A DNA stretch of 64,000 bases from Brucellaceae bacterium (GTDB taxonomy: Bacteria > Pseudomonadota > Alphaproteobacteria > Rhizobiales > Rhizobiaceae), in contig JACKJW010000008.1 of the NCBI GenBank assembly GCA_020637755.1, positions 62,001 to 126,000 of the forward strand, written 5' to 3'. Positions 25,302 through 32,806 of this stretch are shown here, piece after piece. A model generated the notes under the pieces. The model had not been told where the DNA came from. It ran no database searches and was given only the letters and a program-made list of their open reading frames with translations. The position numbers and the translations under genes are program-made. The stretch's first letter is position 1, and the number at the start of each line of letters is the position of its first letter.

Positions 25302-26758
25302 GCGAGACCGGGAAAGCCGCCGCCGATGGCGGAAAACTGCGTTGCGATGCCTGCCCGGTCATGTGCTACGTGGCCCAGGGCCGCTCCGGCGCTTGCGACC
25401 GCTATGCCAATATCGGCGGGCAGATCATTCGCTGCGATCCGCTGACCATTCTCGACCGGCGGCTGGCAGCCGGTGACGAGGTCCGCCCCTTCCTGCCGCG
25501 CGCTTGGGACGGCGAACTTTTCCCTGATGAGGAACTGACCGTCACGGCGGTTGGCGCGGGCACCACCTATCCGGATTTCAAGCCCGCACCCTTCATCGTG
25601 TCGCAGCAGATCGACGGCGTCGACGCGGTCACGGTCGTCACCGAGGCGATTTTTTCCTATTGCGGGCTGAAGGTGAAAATCGACACCGACCGGCACCTTG
25701 GGCCGGAAGCGGCAACCGTACGCGCGGATGGCGAAGCGGTCGGCCATGTCATGACCGCCGAATACGGCTCGCAGATGCTGTCGCTTGGCGGCGTGCATCA
25801 CCTGACCGGCGGCTCCAAGGCGGAAGGACGCACGACCTGCGAGACCCTGCTGGCGCTGGCCAACCGGCAGGCGGTGGAACTTTCCATCGACGGGGGGTCG
25901 CGCATCATCGTCGAAGCCGGAATGCCCCCCGTGGTGGATGGCAAGACCGAGGCGCGCATGCGCGTCGGTTGCGGCTCTGCCACCATCGGCATGTTTGCGT
26001 CCCAATGGAAGGGACTGGTGGACGAGGTGGTGGTTGTCGACGACCACATCACCGGCGTCGTGTCGGAACATCAGGCCGGAAAAGTGATCGGCTGGGCTGA
26101 CACGGGCATCCGCATCAAGGGGCGGCGGTCCACACCGGGCAGATACTTCCGCGTTGCCGAACCCGGCCTCGGCTGGGGCGGCACCGACATCACGGACCCG
26201 CTGGTCATCCTCGACCGCTGGAAGCCGGACAAGGGCGCGCGCCCCGGCCTGACACTGCTGATGGTGTCCACCACCGGCGAGCAATTTGCCTATTTCGAGC
26301 TGGACGGCGATCTTGTCCCGCGCGAAAGACCGTTGCCCGAACCGTTGCGCGCTTCTGTGGAACTGATCGCCGAAAATTGCGAACCGGCGCTGTGCACGGT
26401 CCTCTTCATGGGCGGTGCGGGCGGCAGCCTGCGCTCCGGCGTCACGCGCAATCCCGTCCGGCTTACACAATCGGTCCATGCGGGACGCACCAAGGTGACG
26501 GTCGGCGGCATCGGCACCTACCTTTGGCCGGGCGGCGGCATCACCATCATGGCCGACGTTCTGTCCATGCCGAAAAATGCCTTCGGTTATGTCCCGACAC
26601 CGGCGCTGGTCGCGCCGCTGGAGTTCACCATGAGCCGGGCAGAATATCGCACGCTGGGCGGTCACGACGAGGCGGTGCGAACGCTGGAAGACATCGCGGT
26701 CAGTGGCGGAGACTATGGCGATGCCACGCTGGGCACCGGCCGGAGGGACAGGCCATGA
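25298..26758 (+). CDS. 6-hydroxynicotinate reductase-like Fe-S protein
   Basis: A 486-residue protein that I recognise as related to Hnr of Eubacterium barkeri, which reduces 6-hydroxynicotinate to 1,4,5,6-tetrahydro-6-oxonicotinate with reduced ferredoxin. The N-terminus has a cysteine cluster C16, C19, C23, C33 (RCDACPVMCY, GACDRY) suited to a [4Fe-4S] centre. Glycine-rich segments follow (GGVHHLTGGSKAEGR, VGCGSATIGMF, GGAGGSLRSGVTRNPVRLT). It overlaps both neighbours by 4 bases. Co-occurrence with a molybdenum hydroxylase fits a hydroxylate-then-reduce sequence on a pyridine-like ring. The substrate itself is not proven. Confidence 0.8.
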   Translation: MSETGKAAADGGKLRCDACPVMCYVAQGRSGACDRYANIGGQIIRCDPLTILDRRLAAGDEVRPFLPRAWDGELFPDEELTVTAVGAGTTYPDFKPAPFIVSQQIDGVDAVTVVTEAIFSYCGLKVKIDTDRHLGPEAATVRADGEAVGHVMTAEYGSQMLSLGGVHHLTGGSKAEGRTTCETLLALANRQAVELSIDGGSRIIVEAGMPPVVDGKTEARMRVGCGSATIGMFASQWKGLVDEVVVVDDHITGVVSEHQAGKVIGWADTGIRIKGRRSTPGRYFRVAEPGLGWGGTDITDPLVILDRWKPDKGARPGLTLLMVSTTGEQFAYFELDGDLVPRERPLPEPLRASVELIAENCEPALCTVLFMGGAGGSLRSGVTRNPVRLTQSVHAGRTKVTVGGIGTYLWPGGGITIMADVLSMPKNAFGYVPTPALVAPLEFTMSRAEYRTLGGHDEAVRTLEDIAVSGGDYGDATLGTGRRDRP

Positions 26759-27642
26759 ACGGCGCGCAAACCGCGTTCCTGCCCGATGGCCGCCTGCATC
26801 TCCATCATGGTCCGATGGACCTGATCGTGACGGCCGAAGGCCCTGGCAGCGATGCGGCTCACGAGGCGGCAATCAAACGCTTCGCAACGATCCTCGGCCA
26901 ACTGGTGGACGAATTGCCGGAACTGCGCCGCCCCTGGCATGAAGGCCGGACGTTTGGTGGCACCGTTGCCCGCGCCATGGAAACGGCAACGCTGCACTTC
27001 CTGCCGGATTTCATTACGCCGATGGCGGCGGTGGCTGGTGCCGTTGCCGATGAAATCCTGTCGGTGATGGCCTCGACAGCGCCACTTGCCCGCGCCATCG
27101 TCAACAATGGCGGCGATATTGCCCTTCATCTGGCGGCCGGGCAAACGGCGACATTCGCCATTGCCGGCCTTCCCGGCAGCCGCATCACGCTCCGCCACGA
27201 AGACCCGTGGCGCGGGTTGGCGACGTCAGGCTGGCGCGGCCGCAGCCACTCGCTGGGCATCGCCGACCATGTGACCGTCATCGCGCGCACAGCGGCTGAA
27301 GCCGACGCGGCGGCCACCATGATCGCCAATGCGGTGGACCTGCCCGGCCATCCGGCCATCGAGAGGAAACCCGCCAGCCAGCTTTCGCCAGACAGCGATC
27401 TTGGAACCCGGCCTGTCACAACCGATGTTGGCCCCCTGACCAGGGTCGAGACGGCCCGCGCGCTGGATCACGGACATGCGGCTGCCGGGGCGGCCGTCAC
27501 GCGCGGCCTTGCCGGTGGCGTGCTGATGGCCCTCAACGGCGAGGTACGGGTTGCAGGGACGGTTCCCGCCATTGCCCTGCCCACCGGTCACCCGTTAGAA
27601 CACGAACCAATCCAAAGCATCCGGGAGGCGCTTCATGCCTGA
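26755..27642 (+). CDS. UPF0280 family protein (ApbE-like fold)
   Basis: 295 residues of the uncharacterised UPF0280 family, whose fold resembles the flavin transferase ApbE. Seen: HHGPMDLIVTAEG near the start, IVNNGGDIALHLAAG in the middle and SHSLGIADHVTVIARTAAEADAAATMIANAV, which is like ApbE's conserved C-terminal region. In related rhizobia it travels with the Hnr-like and amino-acid-synthesis genes. A role in flavinylating or loading the Hnr-like partner is a hypothesis only. The ATG overlaps the previous stop. Confidence 0.82.
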   Translation: MNGAQTAFLPDGRLHLHHGPMDLIVTAEGPGSDAAHEAAIKRFATILGQLVDELPELRRPWHEGRTFGGTVARAMETATLHFLPDFITPMAAVAGAVADEILSVMASTAPLARAIVNNGGDIALHLAAGQTATFAIAGLPGSRITLRHEDPWRGLATSGWRGRSHSLGIADHVTVIARTAAEADAAATMIANAVDLPGHPAIERKPASQLSPDSDLGTRPVTTDVGPLTRVETARALDHGHAAAGAAVTRGLAGGVLMALNGEVRVAGTVPAIALPTGHPLEHEPIQSIREALHA

Positions 27643-28216
27643 TTTTCCCATCCGCAAGATCATCACCCAGGTGGAAGAAATCACCCATGAAGGCGGCGCA
27701 CCCGCCGTAACGCCGCGCCTGCGCGGCGCGGTCATCGCGGTGGTAAAAAACCCCTTTGCCGGGAGCTTCCACGAAACACTCCAGCCCGCCATGGAGGATT
27801 TGAAGCCGCTCGGCCGCGAAATGACCGAACGCCTGATCGCCGCACTCGGCGGCATTGACGGCATTGACGGATACGGCAAGGGCGCCATTGTCGGCGAAAA
27901 CGGCGAAACCGAACACGGCGCGCTCTGGCATGTGCCGGGCGGCTATGCCATGCGCGAACGGCTTGGCGAGGCGCGCGCCATTGTGCCCTCCGCCATGAAG
28001 GTCGGCGGCGTCGGCACCGCGCTTGACGTGCCGCTCGGCCATATCAACGCAGCCTATGTGCGCAGCCATTTTGATGCCATCGAGGTTTCGGTGCCCGACG
28101 GGCCGCGCGCCGGAGAAATTGCCTTCGTGCTTGCCATGGCCAAGGGCCCGCGCATCCATTCCCGCATGGGCGGGCTGGAGGCCTGGGACATCAAGGCGCT
28201 GGACGGGCTGCGCTGA
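27635..28216 (+). CDS. Amino acid synthesis family protein (DUF1185 type)
   Basis: 193 residues of a small family called 'amino acid synthesis' by structural analogy; no reaction is established. Seen: RKIITQVEEITHEGG at the start, AVVKNPFAGSFHE, KGAIVGENGETEHGALWH and VPLGHINAAYVRSHFDAIEV. It overlaps the UPF0280 gene by 8 bases and is last in the operon, before a strong terminator. Repeated clustering with Hnr-like and UPF0280 proteins points to a shared pathway. Confidence 0.82.
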   Translation: MPDFPIRKIITQVEEITHEGGAPAVTPRLRGAVIAVVKNPFAGSFHETLQPAMEDLKPLGREMTERLIAALGGIDGIDGYGKGAIVGENGETEHGALWHVPGGYAMRERLGEARAIVPSAMKVGGVGTALDVPLGHINAAYVRSHFDAIEVSVPDGPRAGEIAFVLAMAKGPRIHSRMGGLEAWDIKALDGLR

Positions 28217-28239
28217 CCGGAATCCGTGTTCAAGGGATG

Positions 28240-28268
28240 AAAAAAGCGGGCCAGGCCCGCTTTTTTTT
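28240..28268. terminator. Bidirectional rho-independent terminator
   Basis: Stem AGCGGGC/GCCCGCT with a 3-base loop, flanked by six A on the left and eight or more T on the right, so it works on both strands. It separates the heterocycle operon (plus) from fpr (minus), which converge here. Confidence 0.92.
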
Positions 28269-28288
28269 GCCTTGTCAGGACATGCTCA

Positions 28289-29110
28289 TCAATCGACGAA
28301 GGCGCGTTCCACCACATAGTCGCCGGGCTTGGAATTGGCGCCCTCGACAAAGCCGCGCGCTTCCAGGATACGCTTCAGGTCCATGTTCAGGCCCATTGAG
28401 CCGCAGATCATGATGCGGTCGGTCGCCGGGTCGAGGCCGCGTTCGCCGAGATCCTCGAACAGCTTGCCGCTTTCGATCAGGTCGGTGACGCGGCCCATGC
28501 GCGCGGTCTGGTCCCGTGTCGTGGTGGCGTAGTGGACGAGCTTCTTCGTCGCTTCCTCACCCACCAGAATGTCATCCTTGGCCTGAGCGACAATGTCGAA
28601 ACCGTATTTCAGCTCCGCTTCGAGACGGCATGTGTGGGTGAGCACCACCTCATCAAACTTTTCATAGACTTCGGGCTCGCGGATCAGCGAGGCAAAGGGC
28701 GCGATTCCGGTTCCGGTCGACAGCATGAAGACGCGTTTGCCCGGAAGCAGCGCATCGACCACCAGCGTACCGGTCGCCTTGGGCTTCATCAGCACCGTGT
28801 CACCCACCTTGATCTTCTGCAGATGTTCAGTGAGCGGGCCGTCCGGCACCTTGATGGAGAAGAATTCGAGTTCCTCGTCCCAGGCCGGGCAAGCCACCGA
28901 ATAGGCGCGGAAGACCGGCTTGGCGGCATTCGGCAGTCCGATCATCACGAATTCGCCGGAACGGAAACGGAAGGAACGCGGCCGCGTGATGCGGAAGCGG
29001 AAGAGCCGGTCGGTGTAATGTTCGACCATCACCACCTTTTCGGCAAAGGTGTTGGCGGGGATCGGAAAGTCCCCGGTTTCGGTTTCGACGACCGCCTGTG
29101 CACCTGTCAT
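28289..29110 (-). CDS. fpr: Ferredoxin/flavodoxin-NADP+ reductase
   Basis: FAD enzyme moving electrons between NADPH and ferredoxin or flavodoxin. The 273 residues contain the FAD motif FRAYSVACPAWDEEL, the NADP motif STGTGIAPFASLIREPE and the C-terminal IMICGSMGLNMD, with GDYVVERAFVD ending as in rhizobial Fpr. The ATG at 29110 has AGAGGAAG upstream; a longer TTG frame was rejected. It converges with the heterocycle operon; supply of reduced ferredoxin to the Hnr-like reductase is possible, but Fpr is also a general housekeeping and oxidative-stress gene. Confidence 0.94.
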   Translation of the reverse strand: MTGAQAVVETETGDFPIPANTFAEKVVMVEHYTDRLFRFRITRPRSFRFRSGEFVMIGLPNAAKPVFRAYSVACPAWDEELEFFSIKVPDGPLTEHLQKIKVGDTVLMKPKATGTLVVDALLPGKRVFMLSTGTGIAPFASLIREPEVYEKFDEVVLTHTCRLEAELKYGFDIVAQAKDDILVGEEATKKLVHYATTTRDQTARMGRVTDLIESGKLFEDLGERGLDPATDRIMICGSMGLNMDLKRILEARGFVEGANSKPGDYVVERAFVD

Positions 29111-29296
29111 GCCACGTCTTCCTCTGGTCAATACGGATCAGGCCGCCCTTCCGGGCAGCGCGGGCAACCTATTCCATGCATGGCCGGGCGTACAGCTTTC
29201 ACGTCGCGACGCGTGTCGGCAATGGGAAATAGATTTCGGCAGAACGCCGGTTCATCAAAACCGGCATCCTGCCTGCATCTTTGATAGCATGGGTTT

Positions 29297-30919
29297 TCAG
29301 GCAGCTGACTGATGCAGATCAAACCAGTAGCGGCCGCGCGCCAGCGCGTGGCGGCGCGCCCACGTGGCAAGCCGACCGATGCGGTCCGGATCGTTGGCCT
29401 TGTCCGCATTCGCCGCGATACGCTCCCAGCAGGCAAGGAAGGCAAGCTGGCAGGTCAGTTCCATGAAGGGATGGGCCAGTTCCGCCGGATCGTTCGCCGC
29501 CAGAACCAGCGCGCGCGCCTCGTCCCAGACCGCTTTGAGACTGGCAAGCGAGGCACCGGCACCGCCGGAAGCGGCAAGTGCACCGTCCACAAAGCCCGCG
29601 AAGGCATCGGCCGCAGCGCCGCCCTTGTTGCGCAGCATGCGGGTCGCGATCGTCAGAGCGTGGATGCCGTTGGTGCCCTCGTAAATCGCTGCGATGCGGC
29701 AATCCCGGTAGCTTTGCTCGACGCGGTATTCATGAAGATAGCCGTAGCCGCCGAGCACCTGAATGCCGAGGCTGGCTGCCGCCATGCCGGATTCGGTGCA
29801 GAAATACTTGGCCAGCGGCGTCAGGAAATCGACGAGATCCGGGTCGTCGCCTGCTTCCAGCGTCACCATGGCGATGTGACAGAGCGCCCGGCAGCCGAGC
29901 GCCAGCGCATCCTGCTCGGTCAGCATGCGGGCCACGTCGGCGTGACGGTCAATGGTCACCGGCGCGCCGGTGGCTGCGTCGCGGCCCTGTTTGCGGTCCG
30001 CCGCATAGGCACGCGCGACGTCACCCGCCCGCGTCGCATGGGCGACACCCTGCAGGGCCACGTCGATACGCGCATGGTTCATCATCGTGAACATCGCCTT
30101 CAGCCCGTCGCCGGGCTGGCCGACGAGATCAGCAACCGCCCCGTCAAACACCATCTGGCAAGTGGGAGAGGCGTGCAGCCCCATCTTCTCCTCGATGCGC
30201 GCAACCGACACCGCATTGCGGCTTCCATCTTCCAGCGTATCGAGCACGACGAACAGGCTGAGGCCTTTCGTGCCGGAATTCATGTCGCCGGTGCGCGCCA
30301 GCACAAGATGCAGCACGCCATCGCTCATGTCCTGATCGCCGCCAGAGATGAAGATCTTCTCGCCGGTGATTTTCCAGACGCCGTCCTCTTCGACGGCGCG
30401 CGTACGCACGGCGCCGAGATCGGAGCCGGCACCCGGCTCGGTCAGGCACATGGTGGAAAGCCAGGCACCGGAGGCCAGATTGGGAATGTAGCGTTCCTTC
30501 TGAGCATCCGTGCCGAAATGCATCAGCGTGGAGACGGCGCCGGGAACCAGCGCGCAGACCATCTGGAGCGCCTGGTTGGCACCGGAGAAGATTTCATGCG
30601 TCGCGCCCAGCACCGGTGCGGGGAGCCCCTGCCCGCCATAGGCTTCCGGCGCGGTCAGCCCCATCCAGCCCTGTTCGGCATAGTTGCGGTAGAGCGCACG
30701 GAACCCGTCCGGCATCCTTACGCGTCCGTCCACAAGCCGCGCGCCCTGCGCATCGCCCGATTCATCCAGCGGCGCGATCTCGGCTTCTGCGAAGGCCGCA
30801 AAATGGCCAATCACCTCAGCGGCCAGCTCGCTGTCCCATTCGGGCAGGCGCGCGGCGGCACCGGCCACATGTTCCAGTGTGAACAGGATGTCGTCGACGG
30901 GAGCGGCAAAGGGCTTCAT
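29297..30919 (-). CDS. Acyl-CoA dehydrogenase (long form with C-terminal extension)
   Basis: FAD enzyme introducing an alpha,beta double bond in an acyl-CoA. The 540 residues follow the longer FadE/DmdC pattern: the flavin signature CLTEPGAGSDLGAVRTRA, GEKIFISGGDQDM, then GYGYLHEYRVEQSYRDCRIAAIYEGTNG (in two adjacent motifs) and a helical C-terminal domain. The ATG at 30919 is preferred to a TTG two codons earlier. It follows the amidohydrolase gene by 13 bases and forms the end of an echA-amidohydrolase-ACAD unit. Confidence 0.93.
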   Translation of the reverse strand: MKPFAAPVDDILFTLEHVAGAAARLPEWDSELAAEVIGHFAAFAEAEIAPLDESGDAQGARLVDGRVRMPDGFRALYRNYAEQGWMGLTAPEAYGGQGLPAPVLGATHEIFSGANQALQMVCALVPGAVSTLMHFGTDAQKERYIPNLASGAWLSTMCLTEPGAGSDLGAVRTRAVEEDGVWKITGEKIFISGGDQDMSDGVLHLVLARTGDMNSGTKGLSLFVVLDTLEDGSRNAVSVARIEEKMGLHASPTCQMVFDGAVADLVGQPGDGLKAMFTMMNHARIDVALQGVAHATRAGDVARAYAADRKQGRDAATGAPVTIDRHADVARMLTEQDALALGCRALCHIAMVTLEAGDDPDLVDFLTPLAKYFCTESGMAAASLGIQVLGGYGYLHEYRVEQSYRDCRIAAIYEGTNGIHALTIATRMLRNKGGAAADAFAGFVDGALAASGGAGASLASLKAVWDEARALVLAANDPAELAHPFMELTCQLAFLACWERIAANADKANDPDRIGRLATWARRHALARGRYWFDLHQSAA

Positions 30920-30932
30920 GGACAAGGGCTTC

Positions 30933-31808
30933 CTATTTCAGGCCGAGCAGTTTGGCGGCATTTTCCTTGGTGATGAGCGGGCGCACATCATCCTTGATGT
31001 CGATCTTGTCGAAATCGGCCAGCCAGCGCTCCGGCGAGATCATCGGCCAGTCGGAACCGAACAGCATCTTGTGCTTCAGCAGCGTGTTGGCATAGCGCAC
31101 AAGGATCGGCGGGAAATATTTCGGGCTCCAGCCCGACATGTCGATGTAGACATTCGGCTTGTGGGTGGCCACAGACAGCGCCTCTTCCTGCCAGGGGAAG
31201 GACGGATGCGCCAGGATGATCGGCATGTCGGGGAAATCCACCGCCACGTCATCCAGATACATCGGGTTGGAATATTTCAGGCGCATGCCATTGCCGCCGC
31301 GCATCCCCGAGCCGACACCGGTCTGGCCGGTGTGGAAAAGGGCGATGCAGTTTTCCTCGGCAATCGCCTCATAGAGATCGTAGGCCACTTCGCGGTCGTT
31401 GGGATAAAAACCCTGAAGCGTCGGGTGGAACTTGAAGCCCTTGATGCCGAAATCGCGGATCAGTCGGCGCGCCTCGCGGGCACCGATCTTGCCCTTGTGC
31501 GGGTCGATCGAGGCAAACGGGATCAGCACGTCGGAGTTTTCCGCAGCAAGTTCGGCAACTTCCTCGTTCTTGTAGCGCCGGTAGCCCGTGTTGCGCTCCG
31601 AATCGACCGGGAAGATCACCGCCGCAATGTTCTGTTCACGGTAGTGGGCGGCCGTTTCCGGAACCGTCGGAGGATGCTCCCAAGGCGCCCCGAAATATTT
31701 CGCCATGGTTGTCTGGAGATCGTCATAGCCATCGTCGGCGTGGCAACCGCACGGCTCCTCGGCATGGGTGTGGATGTCGATGGCGCGGACCTTGGTGATG
31801 TCAACCAT
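30933..31808 (-). CDS. Amidohydrolase-2 family metal-dependent hydrolase or decarboxylase
   Basis: A 291-residue TIM-barrel protein of the ACMSD/amidohydrolase-2 group. Metal motifs: AIDIHTHAEE (H-x-H), FHTGQTG, ILAHPSFPW and LFGSDWPM with the catalytic Asp. Members decarboxylate or hydrolyse aromatic and carboxylic substrates. It lies between the enoyl-CoA hydratase and acyl-CoA dehydrogenase genes in a small operon, so the natural substrate may be a cyclic or lactone-like intermediate. The reaction is unassigned. Confidence 0.88.
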   Translation of the reverse strand: MVDITKVRAIDIHTHAEEPCGCHADDGYDDLQTTMAKYFGAPWEHPPTVPETAAHYREQNIAAVIFPVDSERNTGYRRYKNEEVAELAAENSDVLIPFASIDPHKGKIGAREARRLIRDFGIKGFKFHPTLQGFYPNDREVAYDLYEAIAEENCIALFHTGQTGVGSGMRGGNGMRLKYSNPMYLDDVAVDFPDMPIILAHPSFPWQEEALSVATHKPNVYIDMSGWSPKYFPPILVRYANTLLKHKMLFGSDWPMISPERWLADFDKIDIKDDVRPLITKENAAKLLGLK

Positions 31809-31841
31809 GGCTGGAACCTCGTCTTGGGGGCCGGAACTTGC

Positions 31842-32621
31842 TTAGCGGAAGGTGGGATTGCGCTTGTCGAGGAAGGCGCGCAGCCCCTCTTCCGCATCCG
31901 GACTGGTCTGGGTCAGCGCAGCGCACAGGCTCTCGGTGAAGAAACCACTTTCGCGCGGCATGTCATCGATGCGGGCGAGCGCGTGGATCATCACGTAGTT
32001 GGACAGCGGCGCGTTCTTGGCCACCTTGGCCGCCAGTTCCATGGCCATCGGCAGGGCCTCGCCCTCGCCGACCGAGTAATGCGTCAGCCCGAGGCGCAGC
32101 CCCTCTTCGGCATCATACTTGCGGCCCGTCAGCATCATTTCCGTCATGCGGTCGGCACCCAGAATGCGCCCGACGCGCACCGAGGCACCACCGCCGACAT
32201 AGATGCCGCGGCGGCCTTCGGGAAGCTGGAAGATGGTGGAGGGCTCGGCAATGCGGATATGGGTGGACGACGCCAGTTCAAGGCCGCCACCGATGACGGC
32301 GCCGAACATGGCGGAAACCACCGTCAGGCCGCCATACTGGATCTTGTCCATCACGGTGTGCCAGTCGCGCGAATGGCGCATCGTGCCTTCCGAATCGCGG
32401 CGCACCAGCTCCGACAGGTCCAGGCCGGAGCAATAGTGCCCTTCCGTGCCGGTCATCACGACCACGCGCACGCCCTTGGGCGGGTTGGAGAAGAAATGAT
32501 CGATGGCGCCCAGCAACTCGTCGCACATGGCATTGCGCTTGCCCGGACGGTTCATCGTCAGCACGGCAATGTCGTCACGGATGTCAACGGTCAGCATCTC
32601 GGAAGGCTTGGCTTGGGTCAT
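31842..32621 (-). CDS. Enoyl-CoA hydratase/isomerase family protein
   Basis: A 259-residue crotonase-fold protein. The CoA/oxyanion segments HYCSGLDLSEL and FGAVIGGGLELASSTHIRIA are visible; PEGRRGIYVGGGASVRVGRI replaces the usual catalytic PExxxG(L)xP region, so it may isomerise or hydrolyse rather than hydrate. Start ATG at 32621 with a GGAGC site. A sigma-70-like promoter lies about 110 bases upstream. Confidence 0.9.
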   Translation of the reverse strand: MTQAKPSEMLTVDIRDDIAVLTMNRPGKRNAMCDELLGAIDHFFSNPPKGVRVVVMTGTEGHYCSGLDLSELVRRDSEGTMRHSRDWHTVMDKIQYGGLTVVSAMFGAVIGGGLELASSTHIRIAEPSTIFQLPEGRRGIYVGGGASVRVGRILGADRMTEMMLTGRKYDAEEGLRLGLTHYSVGEGEALPMAMELAAKVAKNAPLSNYVMIHALARIDDMPRESGFFTESLCAALTQTSPDAEEGLRAFLDKRNPTFR

Positions 32622-32731
32622 GGTTGCTCCTGCGGGTCTGGCGGGGGGCACCACATGACCGGACCGGCACCAGCGGGCTGCTTCCAGCACACTGCCGCAC
32701 CATGTCAGCTGTCCTCCCGTTGCTGGCTCAA

Positions 32732-32760
32732 ATAATTACAGTGTCGAATAGTTATGTCAA
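32732..32760 (-). promoter_or_regulatory. Sigma-70-type promoter before the enoyl-CoA hydratase gene
   Basis: On the minus strand: consensus -35 TTGACA (32755-32760), a 17-base spacer, and -10-like AATTAT (32732-32737). It is in an AT-rich patch of an otherwise GC-rich region, and would drive the enoyl-CoA hydratase, amidohydrolase and acyl-CoA dehydrogenase genes independently of the upstream ligase operon. Confidence 0.5.
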
Positions 32761-32806
32761 GAAACATATCGGCGCAGAGATGAATCTCCATCGTGGCGAT
32801 TGACGG

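Noticed and set aside
30879..32735. 618-codon plus-strand frame
   Set aside because: Runs antisense across the amidohydrolase and enoyl-CoA hydratase genes; composition is typical of a shadow frame.
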